Shown: positions 50,986 to 60,622, counted from the first letter of the stretch. The stretch: 64,000 nucleotides of DNA from Butyrivibrio sp. MC2021 (GCF_000621605.1 NZ_JHXX01000001.1:1054001-1118000); one strand, 5' to 3'. Made by a program: numbers and translations. The notes: generated by a model from the letters alone, not told the origin.

Positions 50986-52407
50986 TCAAAAGGCCACGGA
51001 CTTAAGAATCTTAAGAGATGCGGGAAGTTTGGCCAGATCTATGTTTGAATAATCAAAAATAAATTTGCCGGTGTTTTCGGGTTGTGTTCCATGATAAAAA
51101 TCAGATACTGCCGATATCTTCATTTTTTTCTTAAAAAGCTCTTCCTCCAGCTTTTTATCCGAAAATCCCGTATTAAGTTTCAGAATAAAATGAAGTCCTG
51201 AGTCATTCTCCTCTATTCCGTATTTGCCGTTTTCCTGATCCCCCATGATCTCCTGGATGGTACTTAGCACCTGCTCTCTTTTTTTGCTGTATTTGATGCG
51301 CATGCGGTTTATGTGCTTTTCGAAGTAGCCCTTTGATATGAAATCCGCCAGGGTATACTGGTCAAAGGTAGAAACGGTGCAGGATAAAAAAGAAAACTCA
51401 TCGAAATACCTTTTTGCCAGATGGAGCGGCAGCACCATGTAACTGATTCTGATGGTGGAGGTCAGGGATTTCGAGAAGGTATTCATATAAATCACCTTCT
51501 CGGAGTTGTCGATACTCTGTAAGGTAGGTATCGGGGTTCCCCTTAGCCTGAATTCACTGTCGTAGTCATCCTCTATGATATAGCGGTCCTTCCCCTTCCC
51601 TGCCCAGGAAAGAAGCTCGTATCTCCTGGTGATAGGTGTTGTGATACCTGTGGGGAAGTGATGTGTTGGACTGATATGAGCCACATCCGCATTGTTGTCC
51701 TCCAGGTCTCTGATGCGGATTCCTTCCTCATCCAGGTCCGCGAAGCAGTAATCTATACCCTCCATGTCGTAAACCTGCCGTATCTTCCTGTATCCGGGAT
51801 TCTCCAGGCAGTAATTTCTGTTTTTCCCAAGTAATTTGATTATAAGGCCGTAGAGGTACTCGGTTCCTGCCCCTACAACGATCTGCTCCGGAGATACATC
51901 CATTCCTCGAAATGAGGACAGATGCCCGGCGATTGCCTGCCTTAGAGGTAATACTCCCGTGGAAAAAGAGACCTTTAGGAGCTCTTCGCTTTTTTCGGAG
52001 ATCACATTCCTGCTGACCTTGGCCCATACAGAAAAAGGGAAGTTGGAAAGCTCAGGTCTTCCTGATGAAAAATCAAAGTAATCGGAGGATGAGCTTGCTG
52101 TTGAACTATCTGTATAAACCTTGTTTTTGGCTATTCCGGCGGCCTTCTTCTCAGGAACAGCGACGCGGCTCAGCTTTTCTACAAAATAGCCCTTCTTTGG
52201 AAGAGAATAAATATACCCCTCCTCCAGGAGCTGGTCATAGGCGTTATCCACCGTAACGGTGCTCACTCCAAGGTTATTGGCAAAGCTTCTTCTGGAGGGA
52301 AGCTTATCTCCGGCCTTGAGGCTTCCCCCGGTTATATCCTTTTTTATCAGTTCATAGAGTGTTTGATACTTCGGCCCCTTGGCAGTACTCAGGTTGTATG
52401 TAAGCAT
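50986..52407 (-). CDS. PdxR/MocR-type transcriptional regulator
   Basis: This 473-residue protein has an N-terminal GntR winged helix (about 1-75; LYELIKKDITGGSLKAGDKLPSRRSFANN, with LGVSTVTVDNAYDQL as recognition helix) and a class I aminotransferase-like domain. The pyridoxal-phosphate lysine lies in NTFSKSLTSTIR. This is the MocR family layout, and PdxR members control vitamin B6 genes. It is divergent from an ECF S-component gene, which supports B6 transport as the target. Homology alone does not fix the ligand. The ribosome site AGAGGA is good. Confidence 0.88.
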   Translation of the reverse strand: MLTYNLSTAKGPKYQTLYELIKKDITGGSLKAGDKLPSRRSFANNLGVSTVTVDNAYDQLLEEGYIYSLPKKGYFVEKLSRVAVPEKKAAGIAKNKVYTDSSTASSSSDYFDFSSGRPELSNFPFSVWAKVSRNVISEKSEELLKVSFSTGVLPLRQAIAGHLSSFRGMDVSPEQIVVGAGTEYLYGLIIKLLGKNRNYCLENPGYRKIRQVYDMEGIDYCFADLDEEGIRIRDLEDNNADVAHISPTHHFPTGITTPITRRYELLSWAGKGKDRYIIEDDYDSEFRLRGTPIPTLQSIDNSEKVIYMNTFSKSLTSTIRISYMVLPLHLAKRYFDEFSFLSCTVSTFDQYTLADFISKGYFEKHINRMRIKYSKKREQVLSTIQEIMGDQENGKYGIEENDSGLHFILKLNTGFSDKKLEEELFKKKMKISAVSDFYHGTQPENTGKFIFDYSNIDLAKLPASLKILKSVAF

Positions 52408-52426
52408 GATTTTTCCTCTTGAAATC

Positions 52427-52470
52427 TGGTATTTAAATATTTATCAGTTTTGTATATTTTTATAATACCA
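52427..52470. promoter_or_regulatory. inverted repeat in the divergent pdxR-like/ECF control region
   Basis: TGGTATT (52427-52433) and AATACCA (52464-52470) are perfect inverted arms 30 bases apart, in the AT-rich gap between the two divergent genes. TATAAT overlaps the second arm on the plus strand. It could bind the MocR regulator, whose known sites are often repeats, but the sequence alone is weak evidence. Confidence 0.4.
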
Positions 52471-52523
52471 ACATTGTAGTATATTCTTAGGAAAATGGAA
52501 AGAAGTATCCGGAGGAGAGAATT

Positions 52524-53090
52524 ATGAGTTCAGCTATTTCAGACACAAACGCACAGACAAAATCATTCAGAGCCAAGAACCCTGTCAGATGGCTTACCAT
52601 CACCGCCATTTTCATGGGACTTAACATCATTGTTTCCAGCTTTGGTATTCCCGTTCCCGGCGGTCACCTCTATTTATGCGACACCATAATCTGCACAGCG
52701 GCCCTTTTGCTTGATCCGGTAGCAGCCTTCATCGTAGGCGGCGTTGGTTCATTCCTGGGAGATATGCTTTTTTATCCTGCTCCAATGTTCGTTTCCCTGG
52801 TGACCCACGGACTTCAGGCAGCAGCTGTATCCCTGATTGCTCACTCAGCTCTCGCAGGCAGATCTCCAAGATCACGTTTTACCGCCGGCCTTGTTGCAAC
52901 CCTGGTGGGCGGCGTTATAATGGTAGTTGGTTATACTCTCGGTAAGATCTTCGTATACAGCACTTTGGCTGATGCCATTGTTAAGCTTCCTTACGAGATT
53001 GCCCAGGCACTTCTCGGCGTTATCGGTTCTCTGCTTCTTTGCTTCAAAGGCGGCCTTAACAGGATCTTTGCCAAAATGGAGTATAATTAA
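52524..53090 (+). CDS. ECF transporter S component, possible vitamin B6 transporter
   Basis: This 188-residue protein has six membrane segments and the ECF S-component shape. IPVPGGHLYLCDTIICTAALLLDPVAAFIVGG (about 40-72) and GSFLGDMLFYPAPM are typical. Divergence from a PdxR-like regulator suggests pyridoxine, as proposed for PdxU-type S components; other vitamins or nucleosides are not excluded. The energy unit is elsewhere. CCGGAGGAGAG precedes the ATG. It precedes a YwlG-family gene by 29 bases. Confidence 0.8.
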   Translation: MSSAISDTNAQTKSFRAKNPVRWLTITAIFMGLNIIVSSFGIPVPGGHLYLCDTIICTAALLLDPVAAFIVGGVGSFLGDMLFYPAPMFVSLVTHGLQAAAVSLIAHSALAGRSPRSRFTAGLVATLVGGVIMVVGYTLGKIFVYSTLADAIVKLPYEIAQALLGVIGSLLLCFKGGLNRIFAKMEYN

Positions 53091-53119
53091 AATAAAAAAT
53101 ATCAAGAAGGATTATTATC

Positions 53120-53683
53120 ATGGATTTTAAAGAAATTACAGCCCAGAGCCGTCAGGCGGTAGAAGAAATACTTGAGGCAGCCGGTGTTTCCAAGGGTTCC
53201 ATCTTTGTAATAGGCTGCTCTTCCAGCGAAATACTGGGAGACCAGATAGGAACAGCCACCAACCTGGATTCTGCCAATGCAGTTTTTGACGGCATCATCC
53301 CCGTCCTTGAGGAAAAAGGCATATTTGCTGCAGCCCAGTGCTGTGAGCATTTAAACAGAGCCCTGGTGGTTGAGAGAGAAGCCATGGAGCGCTTTGGCTT
53401 CGAGCAGGTCAATGCCATCCCTCAGCCCAATCACGCCGGTGGCGCCTTCGCAACAGTATGTTATCAGAGATTCAAGGATCCTGTCCTTGTGGAGTCCATC
53501 AACCAGAAGGCTGATGCCGGCATCGATATAGGCGGAACCATGATAGGAATGCACATGCACAATGTTGTAGTACCTCTTCGCATCTCACTTCGTAAGATTG
53601 GCGAAGCCCCCATCATCTGTGCCAGACATCGTCCCAAATATGTGGGCGGACAGCGTGCCATCTATGACGAGAAGCTGATGTAA
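53120..53683 (+). CDS. YwlG/DUF436 family protein
   Basis: This 187-residue soluble protein matches the TIGR01440/DUF436 family (YwlG of B. subtilis). CSSSEILGDQIGTATNL near residue 33, CCEHLNRALVVER near residue 74 and PNHAGGAFATVCYQRF near residue 100 are family marks, as is DIGGTMIGMHMH. The biochemical role of the family is unknown to me. It lies directly after the ECF S-component gene and ends in a good terminator, so both genes form one unit. Confidence 0.87.
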   Translation: MDFKEITAQSRQAVEEILEAAGVSKGSIFVIGCSSSEILGDQIGTATNLDSANAVFDGIIPVLEEKGIFAAAQCCEHLNRALVVEREAMERFGFEQVNAIPQPNHAGGAFATVCYQRFKDPVLVESINQKADAGIDIGGTMIGMHMHNVVVPLRISLRKIGEAPIICARHRPKYVGGQRAIYDEKLM

Positions 53684-53710
53684 TTTCATTGATGATACAG
53701 AATTGATATA

Positions 53711-53754
53711 AGCAGTGATAATCGCAGTCTGCAACTGATTATCACTGCTTTTTT
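53711..53754 (+). terminator. terminator of the ECF-ywlG unit
   Basis: AGCAGTGATAATC (53711-53723) pairs perfectly with GATTATCACTGCT (53737-53749), and six T follow. Confidence 0.92.
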
Positions 53755-53762
53755 CGTAATCA

Positions 53763-53792
53763 TTGACATTTATTGTCAAGGCCATGTATCAT
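53763..53792 (+). promoter_or_regulatory. promoter of the small membrane protein gene with overlapping inverted repeat
   Basis: TTGACA (53763-53768) and TATCAT (53787-53792) are 18 bases apart. An inverted repeat, TTGACA and TGTCAA around TTTAT (53763-53779), covers the -35, so a repressor could act there. Confidence 0.6.
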
Positions 53793-53840
53793 ATACTTTC
53801 GATATAAGTAATAAATATCATTTCTGTGGAGGAAAATGAC

Positions 53841-54197
53841 ATGACAAAGAGGACTTTTGGTGGGGTTTTAGTAGTAATCGGACTTTTTATGCTTTTTAAG
53901 ATGGCAAGGATTTCTTCCTTCGGCTTTTTCAGATTCGGTTCTGTGAACACATCGGCCATCATACTGATACTGCTGATTCTTTCAGGAATAGCCGTTGTTG
54001 TGAATAAGAACCGTTTTACAATGGGATGTCTTATCTCTTCCCTTTGCCTGTTGGTTTTATCCCTTGTCCTTGGAACAGAGATTTATTTCGCATATACCTC
54101 TCTTGTGAACCTGCTTCTTGTATTTGTTCCCATCATCATCGGAACAGGCCTTATTATCAAGGGCTCCTTGGAGAGAAGAAAGAAATTTGAAGATTAA
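53841..54197 (+). CDS. small membrane protein, unknown function
   Basis: This 118-residue protein has four membrane segments and a basic tail (SLERRKKFED). The first segment, TFGGVLVVIGLFMLFK, resembles the starts of LiaI/LiaF-type membrane sensors, but no further domain supports that. The start was placed at the ATG that follows GGAGG by eight bases; a GTG five codons earlier would use that site as coding sequence. It is monocistronic, with a repressor-like promoter and its own terminator. Confidence 0.72.
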   Translation: MTKRTFGGVLVVIGLFMLFKMARISSFGFFRFGSVNTSAIILILLILSGIAVVVNKNRFTMGCLISSLCLLVLSLVLGTEIYFAYTSLVNLLLVFVPIIIGTGLIIKGSLERRKKFED

Positions 54198-54218
54198 GTA
54201 TCACCCCACAAAAACTAA

Positions 54219-54247
54219 GGGCCGTAGCAAAAGCTACGGCCCGTTTT
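54219..54247. terminator. bidirectional terminator
   Basis: GGGCCGTAGC (54219-54228) pairs with GCTACGGCCC (54233-54242) around AAAA. T runs occur on the plus strand after it and on the minus strand (TTAGTTTTT), so it serves the small membrane gene and the GH43 gene. Confidence 0.9.
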
Positions 54248-54276
54248 CATGCATATCAATATTCAGATAAATTCAA

Positions 54277-55785
54277 TCAGAAGATGAGGTCCTTGATCTG
54301 GATTCTGCAGGTTCCGTGATATACGAAGAATAAAGGATGTACTCCGTTAACTGCATCGAAGGATACCTCAAACTCCTTCCAGGTGTTGTCTACTCCGCCT
54401 ACGGAAAGCTCTGCGATAGCAGGTCCGTTCTCAGCAAGTCTAACTTCAAGCTTGGCATCAGCATCAACAGGATCGTTGTTGTTAACATCAAGTCTTGCTC
54501 TTACCTTAAGGCTTGTAACATCCTTGAAGTCGAAGTACTTGTATCCGATAAGTGTTCCCTCACAGATCTCGTCGATATACTTGTCATCACCGTCGTTGTT
54601 AACGTTCGGGAAGGAATCTGTAAAGATTCTGTTGCAGCCGTGAGGCATCTTGCCGTTGGTGATGTTGCAGGCGATAGGTGCAGGATACTCACCCTCAGCT
54701 ACAAGAGGACCGCCGTTAAGACCACAGCTGGTGATCTCAACCTGATCGATTGATCCGTCGGGCTTGATTGTGATCTTCTCAGCACATGCCTGTCTTGAGT
54801 AGTCAGACTTGTGTGTAAGTCTGTGGTAGAATACATACCACTCGCCGTTGATGTTCTCAATACTTCCGTGGGTTGTACCTGTCATATTCATCTTCTCTTC
54901 CATGGTCTTGCCATTGAAGCCTACGTCACCGTTGGAAACAAGAGTTCCGCCGAAGGTGAAGTCTCTGTCCGGATAATCACTGGTAGCATAGCAAAGCTCG
55001 TGATTCTGCTGTGATGAATAGATGTAGTAGTACTTATCTCCTACCTTACGCATTGAGCTGGCCTCGAAGAAAGGATGCTCCTCAAAGCTTGTGCCCTTGA
55101 TGTTGTAAGGAATAAGGTGCTTAGCAGGTCCCTTGAGGGTCATCATGTCATCCTCAAGCTCCATAACGATAGGGCCCATAACGCTGCCCTTCTTAGCCTT
55201 CTCAAGGATCTCTTCTCTTGAGCGGTTGAACATTGTCATCTCAGACTTGATGGACTCCTCATTCTCAAAGAAGTCATCAGCCTCTTCATACTGATACTGA
55301 GTTCCGGAATAAAGGAAAATTCTGCCGTTGTCGTTAAGAAGACCGGGATCGAAGCAAACGAAATCCTGAGCAGGTGTTCCGTCGGGGTTCTTAACAAATC
55401 CGAGATACTTGAACTCTCCTGCAGGCTCGTCGCAAACGGCTACCTGGATAGGTCCGAAATATCCGCCCTGTCCGAAGGGGCCTGACATAGCATAGTAAAG
55501 ATAATACTTGCCGTCATTACCTCTTACGCAGTCAGGAGCGTACATGTAAGGTCTCTCCTTGTAATCAGGGTCCTGGCTTGCCTTGTAGATAACGCCCTCT
55601 TTTCTCCAGGACTTAAGGTCATCCACAGGAGCAGAATATACTGTATAATCCAGCATACAGAAGGTTTCTCCGCCTTCCTTGTCATGTGAACCGTAGATAT
55701 ATACTCTGTCACCAAATACGTGTGGCTCGCCGTCAGGGATGCACTCCCCAAGAGGCAGGATTGGGTTAAAAATCTGTTTTTTCAT
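54277..55785 (-). CDS. GH43 family arabinofuranosidase or xylosidase
   Basis: This 502-residue protein has an N-terminal five-bladed propeller of the GH43 clan. Catalytic residues are seen as the Asp of IPDGEPHVFGD (Asp18), the Asp in CFDPGLL (about residue 147) and the Glu in FEEHPFFEASSM near residue 244. The C-terminal 150 residues are beta-rich and look like a CBM6-type carbohydrate-binding domain (ADAKLEVRLAENGPAIAEL). No signal peptide, so it acts inside. It should remove arabinose or xylose from xylan oligosaccharides. It closes the unit with GH115. Confidence 0.88.
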   Translation of the reverse strand: MKKQIFNPILPLGECIPDGEPHVFGDRVYIYGSHDKEGGETFCMLDYTVYSAPVDDLKSWRKEGVIYKASQDPDYKERPYMYAPDCVRGNDGKYYLYYAMSGPFGQGGYFGPIQVAVCDEPAGEFKYLGFVKNPDGTPAQDFVCFDPGLLNDNGRIFLYSGTQYQYEEADDFFENEESIKSEMTMFNRSREEILEKAKKGSVMGPIVMELEDDMMTLKGPAKHLIPYNIKGTSFEEHPFFEASSMRKVGDKYYYIYSSQQNHELCYATSDYPDRDFTFGGTLVSNGDVGFNGKTMEEKMNMTGTTHGSIENINGEWYVFYHRLTHKSDYSRQACAEKITIKPDGSIDQVEITSCGLNGGPLVAEGEYPAPIACNITNGKMPHGCNRIFTDSFPNVNNDGDDKYIDEICEGTLIGYKYFDFKDVTSLKVRARLDVNNNDPVDADAKLEVRLAENGPAIAELSVGGVDNTWKEFEVSFDAVNGVHPLFFVYHGTCRIQIKDLIF

Positions 55786-55884
55786 GTTTCCTATACCTTT
55801 CTGTTGCTAATCGTTTCTTAATAATAACCATAAATGGCCTGAATTGTCTTGTTACATCTTGCCAATTCATGTCCTATTATTGCG

Positions 55885-58800
55885 TTATAAAACCCTCATG
55901 GGCACATTGTGAAGATATCCGGCAGCTCTTGCAAAGCCTGCTTCTCTCACAACTATTCTCTCAACCACAACGCCGGGATCTGCTGCCAGTACAGCCAGAT
56001 CATGCCAGCCCTTTGTAATATCTTTTGTCAAAAGAGTCTCGTGCTGATTATCAAGGACTCCCTTAGCCCAGTCGGGGCAGCTTCTCTCACCGCCCTGATA
56101 GCCCTCTCTTACGGTTGAAACTGTTTCAAAGCCTGAATCATCTGTATTCTCTGGATCCATAGCCACCTTTACTCTCAGAAGGCTGTCGGTGCTGAGGGGG
56201 TTGCAGGGTGCTGTCACAAGGATAATCTCATACTTGCCGTCCTCAGGCACATAGAAGCTGGTGGTGAAGCATGGTGTATCCTCGGAATCAGCCTTTCCGA
56301 AGTCTGCTGTAACAGGGAATGCCTTAACAGCACTGCCGTACTTGCCGTAATTGTTTATTATCTTGTAAACTGCCTCAGCAGCCTCATCTTCATCATCTGA
56401 AGCCTCAAATTCCCTGGCTTCTATTGAGAGCTCAAGATCACTCTCTTTTACGAATGGCATAAGGTTCTTGGGAAGTACCGGTACGAAATGATCTATTACC
56501 ATTTCCTCCTCAGTGAAGTTCCTTGCACATACATAAACCTCTGCCTTGTACATGGCAGCCTTGATCACGAACTTACCGATAACGGAACCTTCCGGAAGCT
56601 TGTCATTGGCGGTAACAACTATAAACTCTGTATCGCCTTCCTTAATTGTGCCTTCTGTATCTGAAAGTTCGATCCATTCATCACATTCGATAACCTTCCA
56701 TTCGATATCTCCTGTGCCGGCATTTTCCATCTCGATCTTTTCAAACAGGCAGTTGGGGCTGCTAAGACCTGTGAGAACGATGGGATGTCTTGTCCAGTCG
56801 CCACCCATGGTATATCCCTCGTTATATGCGCAGGATACCACCACTCTGGGTCTTCTTGAAGGAATAACAGAGTGAACCACAGGATATCTGGCTTCCTCAT
56901 CATTCCAGTGAACAAAGCCCATATGCTCTGAACCCATGATGCCGTCCCACTTGCCGTCAGCGCACTCATAATAGCCCTTCTGAAGCTCCAGATCCCTATC
57001 CATGCAGTCTGATATCATCTGACCGTAAATGTTGGCAGATGGCCTTCCCTGAGCTGCCAGGAAATGGTTCTTGCCGGTATAGATCTGCATCTGAAGAAGA
57101 TTCATTGATGCGCATACAGGGAAGTAAACCAGCTGATAAAAAGCATCCTTAAGAGCTGTGTCTTTAAACTTCTCCCAAAGCTCCTGTGCCTTAGTCAATG
57201 AAATATCGGCAATCTGGAGCATATAATCTGCTTCACCGTAATTAACGGGGTGATAGATCTTGTCATTTAATGCCTCAGGACGCCTTACTGAGTTCACATA
57301 GGTATAACTGTCAAGAAGCTCCTCAATATCGGCAAAATCATCCTCACAGCCTGCAAACTGTCTCTTAACCCAGCTTGAAAGATATTCTGATGCAGAATCT
57401 GTATTTGATGTTCCCCATTTGTCAAAGTCATAGGCGAGATCCATGAAGTAGGAAAGAGGAAGCTCCTGGGGCTTAAGATCCCCCACATTTACGATCCAGA
57501 TATCCCTTACTCCGGACTCATAGGCCTGTCCCATCTGTTCCCATACCTTGCTAAGGTGTGTGGAGTTAACCCATTCGTAGGAAATTGGATCGCCGTGATA
57601 ATCGAAGTGGTAATACATTCCCCAGCCGCCCTTGCGGTTCTTTTCGAACTCCTCGGGAAGCTTTCTCATATTTCCGAAATTATCATCGCAGAGCATGCAG
57701 GTGATGCCGTCAAGCTCAGACCAGTATCTGAGTCCCTCTGCTGTCTCATCACCATAGAAATACTGCTCTACCTCTTTATAAATTGCCAGCATTCTGGGAA
57801 CGCTGTTTAAATCCTCGCTGATGGTCTCTTTGATGAGGTTGTTCTGTACTGTGATAACCTCCTTCAGGTAATCGATGTTGTCCTGAAGTGTTGCCTCTCT
57901 TCCAAGAACCTCGCTGTCACGCTCACCGCGCATACCCATGGTTACTACGTTCTCAAACTTGCCGTTTCTCTTAAGACCGCCTCTCCAATAGTTGATGAGC
58001 CCCTCTCTGTTCTTAGAGAAGTTCCATGCTGAGCCGTACTCAGTGTCATCTCCCTTTATAAGGTCCCACTCTTCGCTGTGACGAAGGCAGGGCTCATGGT
58101 GAGAGTTACTCATAACGATTCCCAGTTCATCCGCCAGCTCAGCATTGGCAAGACCCGGGCCGTCCAGTGAAAAGTTGGAAGTCCACATGGCGGGCCACAG
58201 GTAGTTACCCTTCATTCTGAGGATCAGTTCAAAGACATGCTCATACATCTCTGCGGTAAAGCCGCCAAAATGCTTGAAGGTCCAGGTTCCGAAAGATGGC
58301 CACTCATCATTTATAAAGAAACCTCTGTATCTTACAGAAGGCTCTTTTGATACAAAGCTGTCAGCTTCTGTTACAACGACGCTGTCCTTTTTCTCAGGAC
58401 ATACATCGGCAAAATAAACCCAGGGGCTTACTCCGAGAAGTTCTGATATATGGAACAGTCCGTAAATTGTACCTCTCTTATCGCTTCCTACAATTACCAG
58501 GGAAGCAGCATCTGCAGTTTCAACAACCTTAAATGCATAGCACTCTCTTTTGCCTTCAAGCTCGTCCTTTGAAATTCCGGCCTTATCAAGAAGCTCCTCT
58601 GCAAGGCTGCTCTTTCCCAAAGTAGCTGCATATATGTTACCGCAAAGTTCTCCTGCAGTTGCACTCTCAGAAAGAGAATACTCAGCTCCTGTAACAAGTC
58701 TGATATCCTCCGCTACCTTAGCCGCGATCTTCTTAACTCCGGACCACTCATCATTTCCAAGTACTATCTGTCTGCTGTTTTTTCCAATTATGAAATCCAT
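55885..58800 (-). CDS. GH115 xylan alpha-1,2-glucuronidase
   Basis: This 971-residue protein matches GH115, which removes 4-O-methylglucuronic acid from long glucuronoxylan. FFINDEWPSFGTWTFKHFGG and GNYLWPAMWTSNFSLDGP (about 155-215) are highly typical. NSHHEPCLRHSEEW, TMGMRGERDSEVLG and MLCDDNFGNMRKLPEE are further conserved patches that hold the acidic active site. The C-terminal half is beta-rich, as in the family. There is no signal peptide. GAGGGTATGATAT precedes the ATG. It fits the neighbouring GH43 and SGNH genes for intracellular xylan-oligosaccharide trimming. Confidence 0.94.
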   Translation of the reverse strand: MDFIIGKNSRQIVLGNDEWSGVKKIAAKVAEDIRLVTGAEYSLSESATAGELCGNIYAATLGKSSLAEELLDKAGISKDELEGKRECYAFKVVETADAASLVIVGSDKRGTIYGLFHISELLGVSPWVYFADVCPEKKDSVVVTEADSFVSKEPSVRYRGFFINDEWPSFGTWTFKHFGGFTAEMYEHVFELILRMKGNYLWPAMWTSNFSLDGPGLANAELADELGIVMSNSHHEPCLRHSEEWDLIKGDDTEYGSAWNFSKNREGLINYWRGGLKRNGKFENVVTMGMRGERDSEVLGREATLQDNIDYLKEVITVQNNLIKETISEDLNSVPRMLAIYKEVEQYFYGDETAEGLRYWSELDGITCMLCDDNFGNMRKLPEEFEKNRKGGWGMYYHFDYHGDPISYEWVNSTHLSKVWEQMGQAYESGVRDIWIVNVGDLKPQELPLSYFMDLAYDFDKWGTSNTDSASEYLSSWVKRQFAGCEDDFADIEELLDSYTYVNSVRRPEALNDKIYHPVNYGEADYMLQIADISLTKAQELWEKFKDTALKDAFYQLVYFPVCASMNLLQMQIYTGKNHFLAAQGRPSANIYGQMISDCMDRDLELQKGYYECADGKWDGIMGSEHMGFVHWNDEEARYPVVHSVIPSRRPRVVVSCAYNEGYTMGGDWTRHPIVLTGLSSPNCLFEKIEMENAGTGDIEWKVIECDEWIELSDTEGTIKEGDTEFIVVTANDKLPEGSVIGKFVIKAAMYKAEVYVCARNFTEEEMVIDHFVPVLPKNLMPFVKESDLELSIEAREFEASDDEDEAAEAVYKIINNYGKYGSAVKAFPVTADFGKADSEDTPCFTTSFYVPEDGKYEIILVTAPCNPLSTDSLLRVKVAMDPENTDDSGFETVSTVREGYQGGERSCPDWAKGVLDNQHETLLTKDITKGWHDLAVLAADPGVVVERIVVREAGFARAAGYLHNVPMRVL

Positions 58801-58828
58801 ATATCATACCCTCATTATTGCGTTAATA

Positions 58829-60574
58829 TTACTCAACAACTCCAAAACCGAGAATTGTAAATTTCTTCTTTTCCATTCCTGGAGCAAGCTCGATCTTAAC
58901 CTCATGCTCCTTGGTTCTCTTGCCGTTATGAATGATAACCGCATTGCAGTGAGTCCAGCCGTTCTTAAGAGGATCTGCCTCCAGAACCTTCTTGCCGTCA
59001 ACGTAGACTACGGCTGTTCCTGCATTTGGAAGTCCTGAATCCTTGTGAACCAGAAGAAGCTTGGAGCAGGTGATCTTCATAACAAAAGGATCGTTGCTCT
59101 GGGCATTCTCTTCATGGCACCAGTTATAAGGGAACTCAGGTACAGGCTTGATCTCAGAATCCATCTCTACATGCTGAAGATCCTTATCTGTATCTGTAAA
59201 TGAGCCTTCACTTACAATCTCAATTCCAAATCTGCTCTTGAGTCTTGGAAGTTCCTTTCTGTCTACAAGAACTACCTTCTCGAAATCTGCTCCGATGGCA
59301 GGCTCGGTCTTCTCAAGATCAACTTCCTCATCATATTCTGATGGCTCAGCATTCACTGCATCGAGAAGATTGACTATACAGTCGCTCATGATCTGATGTC
59401 CAAGGTTACTTGGATGATACTGATCATAGAAATACTGGTTCTTGGAAATAACCCTTCCATCCTCCGGAAGAAGCATAAACTGAGGTGATACGGCATCAAG
59501 AACACTTACCATAGGGATATGGTAACGTACACCTACAGGACCTAATCTATCCTGGAGATTCCAGTCATTGGAGAATACCGCAAAAAGTATTACCACAGCA
59601 GGCTTCCAGGGAAGACTGTAGGCCTTTCTGATAAGACTCTCAAAGCAAACGCCCTTGGTCTCGTCGCCTTCGTCGTTAACTGCAAATTCTACAACAATAA
59701 GGTCAGGCTTCTTGATGCCATCCCTTAATACATCTCTCTCAAATCTGATCATGCCAAGCTCTGAAGGAGTTCCTCCGACACCGGCCTTAACAAGGTCAAC
59801 CTTGCCGCCCTTGGCATATTTCTTTTCAAATTCATCTGCAAAAACTCTTGCATAGCACTTCTCATGGATAGGAATAGCTCCGGCTCCCTGAGTAATGGAA
59901 CCACCGATAAATCCTAAAGTGATATCCTCTCCTGCTCCGGCCTTGGCCAGAAGCTTCTCAAGTCTGTCTGTATTGCCCTTGAGCTTAAGGCTTCTTGCGA
60001 TCATCTTCTTGTAATTGTCAGATGCAAAATCTACAAGAGTCTCCTCTCTCTGGATAGGAGCCACAAAACCGTCGTTCAGATAAAATCTTACATCAACAGA
60101 AGCCTGAACCCCGGGTCTTGCAAACTCAAATCTGGTCTGACCAATCTCATGGTCGCTGGCAAGCCAGTTTACTGAAGAGAGCTCGATGATATTCTCCATG
60201 CCATCCATGGGGAACTCTTTTTCAATATTGGTTGTGGGTTCTCCGGGAGTATTGGGATACATCTGCATTACGAATTTAACCTGCTCATCCGGAACCCTGC
60301 CTGATACGCTGACACCGATGGAATGTACCATCTTGCGGAATCCCGCTGTGGTTCTCAGAAGATCAAGCATATAATCATCTGTGATACTTCCTGCAAGTCT
60401 TGCAGCATCAATGAGTCTTCCGTCATTCTCATAGATAAACTGAATTCCTCTTCCGTCAGGCTGAGGTGATCCGTATACCTGCTTTCCCTGCATTATAAAG
60501 AAAAATGGACGTTTCTTAACCGGGTCCTTTGGCGCAACCGGTCCCCCATTATTTACGTTCTTTGCTGCTTCCAT
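58829..60574 (-). CDS. SGNH hydrolase, probable carbohydrate acetylesterase
   Basis: This 581-residue protein has a beta-rich N-terminal part (about 1-205), an SGNH domain (about 215-415) and a C-terminal beta part. The SGNH blocks are FIGGSITQGAGA (Ser), GVGGTPSELG (oxyanion Gly), FAVNDEGDE (Asn) and DQYHPSNLGH (Asp/His). It lacks a signal peptide. In this locus it probably removes acetyl groups from xylo-oligosaccharides, which clears the way for GH115. GGAGGATAATTGA precedes the ATG; the GH115 gene starts 28 bases downstream. Confidence 0.85.
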   Translation of the reverse strand: MEAAKNVNNGGPVAPKDPVKKRPFFFIMQGKQVYGSPQPDGRGIQFIYENDGRLIDAARLAGSITDDYMLDLLRTTAGFRKMVHSIGVSVSGRVPDEQVKFVMQMYPNTPGEPTTNIEKEFPMDGMENIIELSSVNWLASDHEIGQTRFEFARPGVQASVDVRFYLNDGFVAPIQREETLVDFASDNYKKMIARSLKLKGNTDRLEKLLAKAGAGEDITLGFIGGSITQGAGAIPIHEKCYARVFADEFEKKYAKGGKVDLVKAGVGGTPSELGMIRFERDVLRDGIKKPDLIVVEFAVNDEGDETKGVCFESLIRKAYSLPWKPAVVILFAVFSNDWNLQDRLGPVGVRYHIPMVSVLDAVSPQFMLLPEDGRVISKNQYFYDQYHPSNLGHQIMSDCIVNLLDAVNAEPSEYDEEVDLEKTEPAIGADFEKVVLVDRKELPRLKSRFGIEIVSEGSFTDTDKDLQHVEMDSEIKPVPEFPYNWCHEENAQSNDPFVMKITCSKLLLVHKDSGLPNAGTAVVYVDGKKVLEADPLKNGWTHCNAVIIHNGKRTKEHEVKIELAPGMEKKKFTILGFGVVE

Positions 60575-60622
60575 TCAATTATCCTCCACAATGATAAATA
60601 CTTTATCTAAATTGTTCCCCTA

